Origin: Nocardia cyriacigeorgica
GTDB taxonomy: Bacteria > Actinomycetota > Actinomycetes > Mycobacteriales > Mycobacteriaceae
NCBI RefSeq assembly: GCF_029868385.1
Contig: NZ_JARWNX010000064.1
Location: 248,001 to 312,000, forward strand
Direction: 5' to 3'
Length of the DNA stretch: 64,000 bases
Shown: positions 52,797 to 62,164 of the stretch, in pieces
Numbering within the stretch: position 1 is the stretch's first letter
How the letters are laid out: the number at the start of each line of letters is the position of its first letter
Made by a program: the position numbers and the translations under genes
Notes under the pieces: generated by a model
Told to the model about the DNA's origin: nothing
Databases searched by the model: none
Seen by the model: only the letters and a program-made list of their open reading frames with translations

Positions 52797-53298
52797 TCGC
52801 GACGGCCCTGGTCGCGGCGACGACATCGCCGAACTCGGGCCGGTAGTCGTGTTCGGGGGGATTGATCCAGACCCGGTAGCCACTGTGCTCATCGGCCGGT
52901 GAGGGCAGCACGATCTGGCTGCCGGGCAATGCCACCGAGGCGCATTCGCGGAACAGATCGGCGAACAGTTCGGTGTCCAGATACGAATTATCGATCGGCT
53001 CGGTCAGGAAGGTCCAGCGCGAGGAGCGCGGATGGGCGACGATCGGCCCGTTGCGCATACCTCGGCTGTCGAGCCGCTCGTGCACCTGCCTGCCGAGGAC
53101 GGCGGGCATGGCGACAGCGCCGACCGCCCCGATCTCGAGCATGATGCGCCCGAGTGTCTGGTCGACGATGGCGAACAAACCGTGTTCTTTGCGGTAGCTG
53201 CGACAGCGGGCAATGGCGTCCTGAACCGCGAGGAAATGCTGTGGCGGATCGGACGTGGGATAACTGCCCGGCTCGGAATCAGTGCGGGACGTACTCAT
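52774..53298 (-). CDS. Unknown protein divergent from the HTH/DUF397 pair
   Basis: Cytosolic-type protein of 174 residues (ATG 53298). There is no signal peptide. Segments HPRSSRWTFLTEPI (about 92-105), GSQIVLPSPADEHSGYRVWINPPEH (about 128-152) and the C-terminal ATRAVAIKARESG stand out. It faintly recalls a small family of actinobacterial primase-polymerase-like proteins (the R-W-T-F-L and LPSP motifs), but catalytic residues cannot be confirmed. A 132-bp divergent promoter region separates it from the HTH gene, which makes it the likely partner or target of that regulator. Confidence 0.55.
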   Translation of the reverse strand: MSTSRTDSEPGSYPTSDPPQHFLAVQDAIARCRSYRKEHGLFAIVDQTLGRIMLEIGAVGAVAMPAVLGRQVHERLDSRGMRNGPIVAHPRSSRWTFLTEPIDNSYLDTELFADLFRECASVALPGSQIVLPSPADEHSGYRVWINPPEHDYRPEFGDVVAATRAVAIKARESG

Positions 53299-53430
53299 GA
53301 CGAACCTCGCCTCGGCGCTGGTGGATCTCGTACAGGAAGGGATCGACCGCTGAGTCCGACAGTAGACCCGACCACCAGCCCTGACAATAGTCACACGCCG
53401 ATGACTTCCGCGGGCGTAGCATCGGCAGCC

Positions 53431-54282
53431 ATGGCACCCGTTTCGCCGACAGTTGCCCGCTGGGAATTGGTGCTGCGGCTACGTGAGCTACGCGCACAGC
53501 GTGGCTTCGATTCGGCCGGGTTCGCCAAACAGGTCGGCTTCACCCCCGCCAACTGGTCGCATGTGGAGAAGGGCAGACGGGTCCTGACCACCAACACCAT
53601 CGGCCCGGTGCTCGATTTGCTCGAGGTGGACGCCGAGGAACGCGGCGAACTACTCGATCTGCTGCACGCCAGTAAACAGCGCGGCTGGTGGGCGAAATCT
53701 TCGGCGCTGATCGGGCCGGAATTGCAGCGGCTCTACGGTATGGAATACGGCGCGCAGAGCATCCGCAGCTACGACAGTTCGGTGGTGCCGGGCCTGTTGC
53801 AGACCGAGGACTATGCCAGGGCGCTGATCAGCGCCGATGTCATGATCCGGCCGGTGCAGGTGGAGCAGTTGGTGGCAATACGGATGCATCGGCAGCAGCG
53901 GTTGCGCGGGCCCGATCCGGTGGAATTGACCGCCGTCGTCGGCGAGGGCACGCTGCGCCAGCAGACCGGCGGCCCGGATGTGCTGCGCGCTCAGCTGCAT
54001 CATCTGGTCGATCTGATGTCCGAACTCGACACCGTGGAGGTGCGCGTCATCCCGTTCACCGCCCCGGCGGGTGCGGTGCTCGGCGGATCGAGCTTCCATC
54101 TGATCGATTTCGCCGGTGAACAGGTGCCCACCTTCGGATGGGCCGAGGGCGCGGTGTTCGGCGGCGCTGTCGACGATCCCGAGCAGGTGCGGGATCTGAG
54201 CTTCGCCTATGTGCGCGCACTGGAGCAATCCTTACCACGGGAGGAGTCATTATCCCTGCTCAGGCGGTATGCGGTCGGGTAA
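53431..54282 (+). CDS. Scr1-type helix-turn-helix regulator
   Basis: Protein of 283 residues. An N-terminal XRE-type HTH (about 8-62: LRLRELRAQRGFDSAGFAKQVGFTPANWSHVEKGRRV) is followed by the large C-terminal domain of Scr1-family TA-antitoxin-like regulators (VVPGLLQTEDYARALI, about 113-128). These proteins usually occur next to a DUF397 gene, as here. They are linked to development and secondary metabolism in Streptomyces. ATG 53431 is preferred over ATG 53401 from family length; neither has a good ribosome binding site. Confidence 0.88.
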   Translation: MAPVSPTVARWELVLRLRELRAQRGFDSAGFAKQVGFTPANWSHVEKGRRVLTTNTIGPVLDLLEVDAEERGELLDLLHASKQRGWWAKSSALIGPELQRLYGMEYGAQSIRSYDSSVVPGLLQTEDYARALISADVMIRPVQVEQLVAIRMHRQQRLRGPDPVELTAVVGEGTLRQQTGGPDVLRAQLHHLVDLMSELDTVEVRVIPFTAPAGAVLGGSSFHLIDFAGEQVPTFGWAEGAVFGGAVDDPEQVRDLSFAYVRALEQSLPREESLSLLRRYAVG

Positions 54283-54292
54283 AATGCGGCGT

Positions 54293-54673
54293 ATGGCCAC
54301 CACCGCGAAGTACCGGCCGCATGCCCGCGGCTGGTTCACATCGAGCAGATCCAACAACGGGAACCAATGTGTCGAGGTTCGGTTCGATGGTGATGCGGTG
54401 CTCATCCGTGACAGCAAATATCGCCGCAACCCGGCAAATCGCCCCGACGAAGAGCCCGTCATCACCGTCACCGCACGGGAATGGACCGTATTCATCGACT
54501 CCCTCACCGAGCGCGGGCCCGCCACGAGCGTCTTGACCGTGCACACCGCCGAAGACGGCCACATCCGGCTCGGTCACGGCGCCACCACGCTCGTCTACAC
54601 CCCGCAGGAGTGGGCGGCATTCCGCGCGGGCGCCATCGTCGGCGAGTTCGACCGCATCGCCCTGCCCGCTTGA
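54293..54673 (+). CDS. DUF397 domain protein
   Basis: Protein of 126 residues. The DUF397 core is recognisable: GWFTSSRSNNGNQCVEVRFDGDAVLIRDSKY (about 13-43) and the C-terminal YTPQEWAAFRAGAIVGEFD (about 101-119). Unusually it seems to hold two copies of the 'EW..F' half (REWTVFIDSL and QEWAAFRAG), so it may be a longer, duplicated version. It follows the HTH gene by 10 bp; an ATG at 54284 nearly abutting the upstream stop is also possible. Paired with the HTH gene in one transcript. Confidence 0.88.
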   Translation: MATTAKYRPHARGWFTSSRSNNGNQCVEVRFDGDAVLIRDSKYRRNPANRPDEEPVITVTAREWTVFIDSLTERGPATSVLTVHTAEDGHIRLGHGATTLVYTPQEWAAFRAGAIVGEFDRIALPA

Positions 54674-54716
54674 ACATCACCCCACGGAGTTCGCGGCCAC
54701 CGGCATACTGGTGGTC

Positions 54717-56720
54717 GTGACCTCCGCATCGACCAGTCCCTCCGGTATCGATCTGTCCCACCTCGACCCGGGCGTTCGGGTGCAGGACGACCTGTTCGCG
54801 CACGTCAACGGCGCCTGGCTGCAATCGTATGAGATTCCGGCCGATCGGGCCGTCGACGGCGCCTTCCGCACGCTCTACGACCAGGCCGAACTCGATGTCA
54901 AGGCCATCATCCAGCAGGCAGGCGGCGCACCGGGCACCGAGGGCCGCAAGGTGGCCGACCTGTACGCGAGCTTCATGGATACCGATCGGGTGTCCGCGGC
55001 CGGGCTCGCGCCGATCGCGGGCGAACTGTCGGCCATCGCCGAGATTGCCGATCGGGCTGCCTTCGCCGCACTGCTGGGCCGTCTGCAACGCACCGGCGTC
55101 GGTGGCGCGCTCGCGGTCTACGTCGATACCGACGACAAGGATTCCCAGCGCTACCTGGTGAACCTCACCCAGTCGGGTATCGGACTGCCCGACGAGTCCT
55201 ATTACCGCCAGGACGAATTCGACGCGATCCGCACCGCCTATATCGCCCATATCGACCGGATGTTCGCGCTCGCCGCCGCCGACGACGCCCTTGCCGGGCT
55301 GCTGCCCGCCGCGCCGGTCGGCCAGCGGGTGTTCGAACTCGAACGCAAGCTCGCCGCCGGGCACTGGGATGTCGTGCGCCGCCGCGAGGCGGAGCTGAGC
55401 TACAACCTGCGCACCTTCGCCGAACTGGCCGCCGAGCATCCCGCATTCGATTGGCAGGCCTGGTCGGCGGCGCTGGCGGAGTCGGCGACCAAGGATGCGA
55501 GCGAACTGTTCGCCGAGGTGGTCGTCCGTCAGCCCGACTACCTCGGCGCCTTCGCCACCACCTGGGAACAGGAGTCACTGGCCGATTGGCAGGCATGGGC
55601 GATGTGGCGGGTAGTGCGTTCGCGCGCACCCTATCTCACCGATGCGCTGGTGGATGAGAGCTTCGACTTCTACGGCCGCACCCTCACCGGTGCGCAGGAG
55701 AACCGGGAGCGTTGGAAGCGGGCGGTCTCGCTGGTGCAGGATCTGCTCGGCGAGGCGGTCGGCAAACTGTATGTGGAGCAGCACTTTCCGCCCGCGGCCA
55801 AGGAACGCATGGTCGAGCTGGTGGAGAATCTGCGTGAGGCCTACCGCCGCAATATCTCCGAACTCGAGTGGATGGGCCCCGACACCAGGACCGCCGCGCT
55901 GGCCAAACTGGACAAGTTCACCCCGAAGATCGGCTATCCCGATCGCTGGCGCGACTATTCGGCGCTCGATATCGCCGCCGACGATCTCGTGGGCAACTAT
56001 CGACGCGGATACGCCTTCGAGGTGGACCGTGATCTGAACAAGCTCGGCGGCCCGGTCGACCGGGACGAATGGCATATGACGCCGCAGACCGTCAACGCCT
56101 ACTACAACCCCGGCATGAACGAAATCGTGTTCCCCGCAGCGATTCTCCAGCCGCCATTCTTCGATATGAACGCCGACGACGCCGCCAACTACGGCGGCAT
56201 CGGCGCGGTGATCGGGCATGAGATCGGCCACGGCTTCGACGATCAGGGCGCCAAATACGATGGTGACGGCAATATGGTCGACTGGTGGACCGATGCCGAC
56301 CGTTCCGAATTCGCCAAGCGCACAAAGGCATTGATCGATCAGTACGGTGTGCTGTCACCGAAGGATCTGCCCGACGAGCACACCGTCAACGGTGAGTTCA
56401 CCATCGGCGAGAACATCGGTGATCTCGGTGGGCTCTCGATCGCGTTGGCGGCGTACCGGATCTCGCTGAACGGCGCCGAACCGCCCGTCATCGATGGGCT
56501 GTCCGGTTTGCAGCGGGTGTTCTACGGCTGGGCGCAGGTGTGGCGCACCAAGGCCCGGCCGGAGGAAGCCCTGCGCAGGCTGGCCACCGATCCGCATTCA
56601 CCGCCGGAGTTCCGCTGCAATGCGGTGGTCCGCAATATCGACGCCTTCCACGAGGCCTTCGACATCCAGCCTGGCGATGCCCTGTATCTGGAACCGGAAG
56701 AGCGCGTGAAGATCTGGTAG
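54717..56720 (+). CDS. M13 family zinc metallopeptidase
   Basis: Neprilysin-type peptidase of 667 residues. N-terminal all-helical half (LDPGVRVQDDLFAHVNGAWL at about 14-33), catalytic half with zinc motif HEIGHGFDDQG (about 501-511), third ligand in EFTIGENIGDLGG (about 561-573). NAYYNPGMNEIVFPA marks the substrate groove. Start GTG 54717 or the GTG two codons earlier. No signal peptide, as for M. tuberculosis Zmp1, which is exported or acts in the cytosol. Independent of the DUF397 pair, with 43 bp between. Confidence 0.93.
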   Translation: MTSASTSPSGIDLSHLDPGVRVQDDLFAHVNGAWLQSYEIPADRAVDGAFRTLYDQAELDVKAIIQQAGGAPGTEGRKVADLYASFMDTDRVSAAGLAPIAGELSAIAEIADRAAFAALLGRLQRTGVGGALAVYVDTDDKDSQRYLVNLTQSGIGLPDESYYRQDEFDAIRTAYIAHIDRMFALAAADDALAGLLPAAPVGQRVFELERKLAAGHWDVVRRREAELSYNLRTFAELAAEHPAFDWQAWSAALAESATKDASELFAEVVVRQPDYLGAFATTWEQESLADWQAWAMWRVVRSRAPYLTDALVDESFDFYGRTLTGAQENRERWKRAVSLVQDLLGEAVGKLYVEQHFPPAAKERMVELVENLREAYRRNISELEWMGPDTRTAALAKLDKFTPKIGYPDRWRDYSALDIAADDLVGNYRRGYAFEVDRDLNKLGGPVDRDEWHMTPQTVNAYYNPGMNEIVFPAAILQPPFFDMNADDAANYGGIGAVIGHEIGHGFDDQGAKYDGDGNMVDWWTDADRSEFAKRTKALIDQYGVLSPKDLPDEHTVNGEFTIGENIGDLGGLSIALAAYRISLNGAEPPVIDGLSGLQRVFYGWAQVWRTKARPEEALRRLATDPHSPPEFRCNAVVRNIDAFHEAFDIQPGDALYLEPEERVKIW

Positions 56721-56737
56721 TACCCGGTCATGACAAC

Positions 56738-56766
56738 GGCGGCGCGTCCATCCAGGACGCGCCGCC
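56738..56766. terminator. Bidirectional terminator between M13 and L,D-transpeptidase genes
   Basis: GGCGGCGCGTCC (56738-56749) pairs perfectly with GGACGCGCCGCC (56755-56766) around loop ATCCA. It sits between two convergent stops. Confidence 0.88.
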
Positions 56767-56786
56767 GCTGTTGTGATCAGGGAAGG

Positions 56787-57686
56787 TCAGTTCCAGTCGC
56801 CCAGGCCGTCACCCTTGTTGAGGGTGCCGCCCGCGGTGTTCTGCACGACCACCGCATCGCCCTTCTTCACGTTCTCGAAGAACCATTTGGCGTCTTCGGT
56901 GCTGACGTTGAGGCAGCCGTGGCTGACATTCGCCACGCCCTGCTGACCCACCGACCACGGCGCGGCGTGCACGAAGATACCGCTGTAGGAGATGCGGGTG
57001 GCGTACTCCACGTCGAGCTTGTAGCCCTCGGGATCATCGATCGGCACACCGTAGGTGGAGGAGTCCATCACCATCTCGCGGCGCTTCTCACCCACGATGT
57101 AGGTGCCGTTGGGGGTCTCGTGGTCGGTCTTGCCCATCGAGGTCGGCATGGTCTTGACCACCTCACCGTTGCGGGTGACGGTGATGGTCTTGGTGTTGTC
57201 GTCGGCGGTGGCGACCAGCGCTTCACCGATCCGGAAGGCGCTGCGGCTGCCGCCGGCCTCCACCACCACATCGGTCTCGGCGGGCCAGAACTCGTTGGGC
57301 CGCCAGCGCACCTGCTTATCGCTGATCCAGTAGAAGTGGCCTTCGGCCGGATTGGACGAGGTGATCTTGATGGCCCGCTCGGCGGCCGCGCGATCGCCCA
57401 CCGGCTCCTTGAAGTTGATGATGATCGGCTGTGCGACACCGACGACCTCGCCCTCACCGGGGTTGAGGCTCGGCGGTGCGAAGTTCGCCTTCGGCGGCAC
57501 CGGTTCGGTGGCCAGCTCCGCCGAACCCGAGGGCAGGTGGGGCGCGGCCTGGGCAGGAGCGATGAGCACAGCGCTTGCGGCGGCGATCGCCGCGGTCAAC
57601 AGGACGCCCTGGCGGAGCCGGTGCGCGCCACGGCGGCGCGAGGTCGACTCGGTGGTCTTGGCGGCATACATATGTTCTTCGTCCAT
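56787..57686 (-). CDS. L,D-transpeptidase
   Basis: Protein of 299 residues forming 3-3 peptidoglycan cross-links. N-terminal signal/anchor (GVLLTAAIAAASAVLIAPAQA, about 27-47), an Ig-like domain (about 80-165), then the YkuD catalytic domain (about 166-285) with HAAPWSVG and SHGCLNVSTED; the nucleophile is Cys258 with His240 and His256. Such enzymes are carbapenem targets. ATG 57686 with GAGAGA ahead; ATG 57671 is also possible. Domain order matches mycobacterial LdtMt-type enzymes with one Ig-like domain. Confidence 0.93.
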   Translation of the reverse strand: MDEEHMYAAKTTESTSRRRGAHRLRQGVLLTAAIAAASAVLIAPAQAAPHLPSGSAELATEPVPPKANFAPPSLNPGEGEVVGVAQPIIINFKEPVGDRAAAERAIKITSSNPAEGHFYWISDKQVRWRPNEFWPAETDVVVEAGGSRSAFRIGEALVATADDNTKTITVTRNGEVVKTMPTSMGKTDHETPNGTYIVGEKRREMVMDSSTYGVPIDDPEGYKLDVEYATRISYSGIFVHAAPWSVGQQGVANVSHGCLNVSTEDAKWFFENVKKGDAVVVQNTAGGTLNKGDGLGDWN

Positions 57687-58150
57687 TCCATCTCTCGGTC
57701 GCACCCGACGCACCGTGGATTGCACGGCACGGTCCTGCGCGACCTGCGGAGCGGTTCGGTGAATACTCACCGAACCTGCGGAGCACCCCACGGATCGGCA
57801 TCGAACATGCGCGGCACCCGCGGCGTGCGCATCGTTCTCGGCGCACCGACGGGTTCGTGGAGCCCGGAGCGGCCCCGACCGGGTAGTCGCGGATCCGCCG
57901 TCGATGGCGACGGCGACCCTGGCGGCTACACCTACCGCTCCGCCGACCATTCCTACCGGTCCTACGCCGACGTTTCCAGCCGGGTCGGCCGGTGATAGGC
58001 GGCGGCCACCGGTTGTTCGATCGCGCATGCCCGGCATCGGCGGGTGGGTCCGTGGCGAAACGCCCCGCTCACAACGGTGAGTCGCACTCGGTGCGGAAAT
58101 CGTGCCGTTCGGTCGGTGATCCACGTCGCCAAACTTGTTGGTGAGCTAAA
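57687..58150. other. Intergenic region, no gene seen
   Basis: About 460 bases between the L,D-transpeptidase start and the end of the P450 gene. Overlapping open frames have no supporting start or homology. The left end should hold the transpeptidase promoter. I see no hairpin or repeat worth noting. Confidence 0.45.
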
Positions 58151-59494
58151 TCACGCGAGGACCTCGAAGCGGATGCGGCGGCTCGGCCCGGTGGCGATTC
58201 CGCGCGGGACGGCGCGCGGCAACTCGCCGCCCAACGGCGGCGATACGAGCCGCAGTTCGGTGTCGGCGACGATCGTTGCCACGGCGATGCGCAGTTCGAG
58301 GTCGGCCAATGCGGCCCCGACACAGCGGCGGTGACCGCCGCCGAACGGTGCGAATTCGAACGGGGTGTAGCGGCGGTCGAGGAACCGTTCGGGTCGGAAC
58401 CGGTCCGGTTCGGTCCAGACTGCCGGATCCGAATGCAACAGCGGTAATGCGATACCCATGACGTCCCCGGCCGTCAGCGCCACGCCGCGCAGGGTGAACG
58501 GCTCGGTGAGCCTGCGCAGCACGATCGGCACCGCCGGATGCAGGCGCAGGGTTTCCTGGCAGACCGCGTCGAGGTAAGGCAGCCGCGCGGGGTCCGACCA
58601 TGCCGCGTCCGGGCCCGCGGTTCGCAATTCGGTACGCAGCCGGTCCAATACGACGGGTTCGCGGTGCAGCCGCAGCAGCGCCCACACCAGCGTGTTCGCG
58701 GTTGTCTCATGTCCGGCGACGAGCAGCGTGCGCAGTTGATCGCACAGGTCGCGGTCGGAGACCGCGGTGCCGTCGTCGTAGCGGACGTCGAGCAGTGTCG
58801 ACAGGATGTCGGCGCCGCCACCACCACCGCGGCGCCGCTCGGCGATATCGGCGAGCAGCAGCCGGTCCAGCCGGTCGCGGGCCGCGACGAACCGATCCCA
58901 TGGCGCCCGACCGAACAGGCCGTGGCGCAGGGCGGGCAGCAGCATCAGCGGACCGGTGAAGCCGCCGAGGAACGCGCCGATGGCGGCGGTGTACTCGGCG
59001 CGACGTTCGCCGCCGACGCCGAACACGGCGTCCAGGATCACCCGCAGCGTGATGGCGGTGGCGGCCGATCGCGCGTCGATCACGGTTCCCGGCCGCCACC
59101 GGTCGATTTCGTAGCGCACCGAGTCCTCGATGAGCGCGCTGTAGGCGCGGACCCGCGACCCGTGTAGCGCCGGTGCGAGCAGGGCGCGGTCACGGCGGTG
59201 CCGTTCACCGCCGGTGAGAATGAGCGATGCGGTGCCGACCAGCGGTTCGATCGGGTTCGGTCGCGGCGGTTCGAGCGCGCGGACCGGGGCGCGGAACAGT
59301 TCCTGCACGCCCTCCGGGGTTCCGGTGAACACCGCTTCCCCGAGTCCGGGAAAGGGCAGCAGGAACGGATCACCGTCGCGGTCGCGCCGCCTGCGGAAAT
59401 ACCGTTCGAAACCGATTCCCGCGGCCGCGGCATGCGCCAGCGCCGGGCGTGGGCGCCGTAACGCGACCGCGCCGCCGCGGACCGTCGGTTCCAT
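58151..59494 (-). CDS. Cytochrome P450
   Basis: Haem monooxygenase of 447 residues. Oxygen-binding motif AGHETTANT (about 256-264), K-helix ETLRLHP (about 310-316) and haem loop FAPFGGGHRRCVGAALA with the ligand Cys near 389. The sequence type suggests an actinobacterial CYP acting on a hydrophobic substrate; the class cannot be stated. It lies 32 bp after the serine hydrolase gene on the same strand and is likely the last gene of a three-gene operon. No ferredoxin or reductase gene is adjacent. Confidence 0.95.
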   Translation of the reverse strand: MEPTVRGGAVALRRPRPALAHAAAAGIGFERYFRRRRDRDGDPFLLPFPGLGEAVFTGTPEGVQELFRAPVRALEPPRPNPIEPLVGTASLILTGGERHRRDRALLAPALHGSRVRAYSALIEDSVRYEIDRWRPGTVIDARSAATAITLRVILDAVFGVGGERRAEYTAAIGAFLGGFTGPLMLLPALRHGLFGRAPWDRFVAARDRLDRLLLADIAERRRGGGGGADILSTLLDVRYDDGTAVSDRDLCDQLRTLLVAGHETTANTLVWALLRLHREPVVLDRLRTELRTAGPDAAWSDPARLPYLDAVCQETLRLHPAVPIVLRRLTEPFTLRGVALTAGDVMGIALPLLHSDPAVWTEPDRFRPERFLDRRYTPFEFAPFGGGHRRCVGAALADLELRIAVATIVADTELRLVSPPLGGELPRAVPRGIATGPSRRIRFEVLA

Positions 59495-59526
59495 ACCGCT
59501 GGATACGGACCTGCGCCGGTGGCGGT

Positions 59527-60786
59527 TCAGTGTTCGCCGATGGCGTCGAGGTCGTCGACCGGCCGAATCTTTTGGACCGTACTTCGTGCCATCGCAGCCA
59601 GTCGAGCCAGCCGAGCATCACCCAGCGCGGTGACCGCATTGCCGAGCCGGTTGGTGACGAAGGCGACCGACATCCCGAGCAACGGATCGGCGTATGCGCC
59701 GGAGCCGCCGACACCGTAGTGCCCGAACGCCTTTCGCGGCTGCTGTTTGGTCATCAGCACAGGACGGTGATAGCCGAGGGTGAAGCGCAACGGGAAGCCG
59801 AGCACATAGTCGCGGCTCTCGGTCGGCTGCACCCGGTTGATCTTGTCGATGGTCTCCGGTCGCAGGAACTGGACCGTGTCGCCGCTGTCGGCGCCGAGCC
59901 CGGCGACCTGTCCGCCATTGGCCAGCGCGCCGTACATCCTGGCCAGCGCCCGCGCCGAGAACACCCCGTTCCAGCCGGGCATCACCGCATCGTGCACGCG
60001 CGGATCACGCACCAATTCATCGAAACTCTCCGGCATCCCGGCCTCGGCCAGCCCGCGCACCGGCCGCACCCAGGACAGCACCGACGACGCGGTGTTCCAG
60101 CGGATGCCGGGGGGCGCGAGATGCGGGAAGGTCTTGGCGATCCGGTATCGCTCGGACTCCGGTACCCGGAACCAGAATTCGTCCATCCCGAGTGGAATCG
60201 CGATCTCGCGGCGCAGTACCTCGGTGAACGGATCACCGGTCACCCGCTGCACGAGCTCGGCGACCAGCCAGCCGAAGGTGATGGCGTGATAGCCCGAGGT
60301 GCGGATGCGCCGCGGATCCGGTGGGCTGTCGGCGAGCGCGCGCACCACCGAGTCGTAGTCGAGGATGCCCTCGCGGCCGGGGACGAGTCCGCGCACCCGG
60401 TGCAGGCCCGCGCGATGGGAGAGCACATCGCGCACGGTGATGTCGTCCTTGCCGTGCGCGGCGAACTCCGGCCAGTATTCGGCCACCGGCGTCTCGTAAT
60501 CGATGAGCCCGCGTTCGGCGATCCGGTGCAGCACCGTCGAGGCGACGCCCTTACCGGTGGAGAAGGTGAGCGCCACATTCTCGCCGGTCCAGCGTTTGTC
60601 CTTGGCGGCCCAGCCTGCCCAGATATCGACGACCGGAGCACCGTCCAGATAGATCGCCAACGCACCACCGCCCCGGCTGGGCTGGGCGAACATGGCGAAG
60701 AAATGGTCGGCCAACCGGATGAAACGCGGATCGACGACCATCGCGCGCGGTGCCGCGAGCCCGCGCGCCGGTTCCGCCGCGTTCAC
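59527..60786 (-). CDS. Beta-lactamase/esterase-like serine hydrolase
   Basis: Class C beta-lactamase-fold protein of 419 residues. SxxK motif STGKG (Ser76, Lys79), a Tyr motif in SGYHAITFGWLVAELV, and the third motif region GHYGVGGSGAYADP. These features fit esterases/EstB-type hydrolases more than true beta-lactamases. No signal peptide from GTG 60786. That GTG overlaps the stop of the upstream secreted protein gene (GTGA), which argues for coupling and for this start over ATG 60741. The P450 gene follows at 32 bp. Confidence 0.87.
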   Translation of the reverse strand: MNAAEPARGLAAPRAMVVDPRFIRLADHFFAMFAQPSRGGGALAIYLDGAPVVDIWAGWAAKDKRWTGENVALTFSTGKGVASTVLHRIAERGLIDYETPVAEYWPEFAAHGKDDITVRDVLSHRAGLHRVRGLVPGREGILDYDSVVRALADSPPDPRRIRTSGYHAITFGWLVAELVQRVTGDPFTEVLRREIAIPLGMDEFWFRVPESERYRIAKTFPHLAPPGIRWNTASSVLSWVRPVRGLAEAGMPESFDELVRDPRVHDAVMPGWNGVFSARALARMYGALANGGQVAGLGADSGDTVQFLRPETIDKINRVQPTESRDYVLGFPLRFTLGYHRPVLMTKQQPRKAFGHYGVGGSGAYADPLLGMSVAFVTNRLGNAVTALGDARLARLAAMARSTVQKIRPVDDLDAIGEH

Positions 60787-61301
60787 GACCGCTGCCAGCG
60801 GCCCACCGGAGTCGCCAGGCAGGCATCCCCCGTACCGGCGTTCCAGGCGAACGCCGCGACACCGAGGCACACCACGGCGTCCTCACCGGAGAGCACCTGG
60901 GCGCGCGATCCGTCCAACGCCAGCGATACCGCCACCGCCGAGGCGGTCGACGCGCCGCCGGCGGGCAGCAGCGAGGTCAATGCCACCGCATCCGGTCCGA
61001 GGCCGACCGCGATCGGCATCCCACCGACCCCCTCGCTCGCGCCGAGGCCACCGGCCGCGCCGATCCCGACTGCCGTGGCGCCGGATGTCGCCACGGCGTA
61101 ACCGATGCCGTCGACGCCCGCCGATCGCGCACTGCCGAGTTCGCCGGTGCGCGCGCGGCATCCGTGGTCGCCGTCGAGGATCATGATGTCTGCGCCATTG
61201 TCCGCGACGCATTGCACAGTGTTTGCCGAGGCCACCGCCGGTGCCGCGAGGCAGGCACCGGCCGCGGCGGTGGCGCAGGTGATCGCGCTGATCAGCTTCA
61301 T
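60783..61301 (-). CDS. Secreted protein, DUF6764-like
   Basis: Protein of 172 residues with a clear signal peptide (KLISAITCATAAAGACLAAPAVASA, about 2-26). The mature part is Gly/Ala/Ser-rich with several small repeats of the type VGIGAAGGLGASEG and four or more cysteines (QCVADNG, GCRARTG, CLGVAAFAW, DACLATP). It resembles the DUF6764 family of mycolic actinobacteria. Function unknown. It is the first gene of a minus-strand unit, overlapping the serine hydrolase by four bases. Confidence 0.65.
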   Translation of the reverse strand: MKLISAITCATAAAGACLAAPAVASANTVQCVADNGADIMILDGDHGCRARTGELGSARSAGVDGIGYAVATSGATAVGIGAAGGLGASEGVGGMPIAVGLGPDAVALTSLLPAGGASTASAVAVSLALDGSRAQVLSGEDAVVCLGVAAFAWNAGTGDACLATPVGRWQRS

Positions 61302-61510
61302 GTCCGACTCCTCTCGCACCGGCCTTCTCACCATAGGCGAGATTGTTGCTGCGGGGGCGGTTCCGCGCCTGTCGACGACGCGCGCCGTGCCCTTCGACTC
61401 GACCTGGCCCCAGCTGTGGTGTATTCATTTCGAGGTATTTCATGCACTGTTGTGGACTTCGGATTCTGCCGGGGGTGGGAGTTCGGCGTTGCTGCTCGGG
61501 AGGACTTTTC

Positions 61511-62143
61511 GTGTCTGGTCGATCGACCCTCGCTCATCGTGCGCTCGCGGCCTGCGCCGTCGCGGCGGCGCTCGTCGTACCGTTCGCCGCAGGGTGTAGC
61601 ACCACCATTTCCGGCACTGCGCAGCCCGCGCTGGACAACGCCGTATCGAGCACGAACAGCCCAGGATCGTCGGGTTCGGAGCCGACGAGCACCCGGACGC
61701 CCCGTTCGACCACGAGCGCCGCACCCACCGGGGGCAATACCGAATTCGAGGCCGAGATCGGCGATTGCGTGACCCTCGGCGGCACCACCACCGCCGCCGA
61801 GATCAACAAGGCCTCCTGCGGCAGCCGCGCCGCCAACTACAAGGTCATCGGCAAGGTGGCCAGCCGATCCGAATGTGTCAGCGACGCCGACAGCTACTAC
61901 GCCGAGACCGCCGATGGTATCGATCAGGGTGCGCTGTGCCTCGATATCGACTGGGTCGTCGGCGGGTGCATGGATGTCGGCGGCGAGGACCCCAAGCGGG
62001 TGGACTGCACCGAACCCACCATCGACGGGGTGAAGGTGCTCTCGATCGAACAGAACGCCGACGACGCGAACGCCTGCGGTGACGGCGGCAGCGGCTACGT
62101 CTACCCGGAACGCCGCTTCGTGGTGTGCGTCGAACAGCTGTAG
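61511..62143 (+). CDS. LppU/SCO3897-like lipoprotein
   Basis: Putative lipoprotein of 210 residues: GTG 61511 starts VSGRSTLAHRALAACAVA, and the lipobox FAAGC at about 31-35 is followed by STTISGTAQPA. A Thr/Ser-rich linker leads to a domain with the LppU/SCO3897 cysteine pattern (GDCVTLGG, KASCGSRAANYKVIGKVAS, SECVSDADSYY, ALCLDID, GCMDVGG, VDCTEP). Exported to the outer face of the membrane; role unknown. Several longer in-frame starts upstream exist and are less likely. Confidence 0.82.
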   Translation: MSGRSTLAHRALAACAVAAALVVPFAAGCSTTISGTAQPALDNAVSSTNSPGSSGSEPTSTRTPRSTTSAAPTGGNTEFEAEIGDCVTLGGTTTAAEINKASCGSRAANYKVIGKVASRSECVSDADSYYAETADGIDQGALCLDIDWVVGGCMDVGGEDPKRVDCTEPTIDGVKVLSIEQNADDANACGDGGSGYVYPERRFVVCVEQL

Positions 62144-62164
62144 CGACACCCGTATCGTGGAGCG

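Noticed and set aside
59527..60786. Resistance beta-lactamase
   Set aside because: Motifs suit an EstB-like hydrolase and no signal peptide is present, so a resistance role is not supported.
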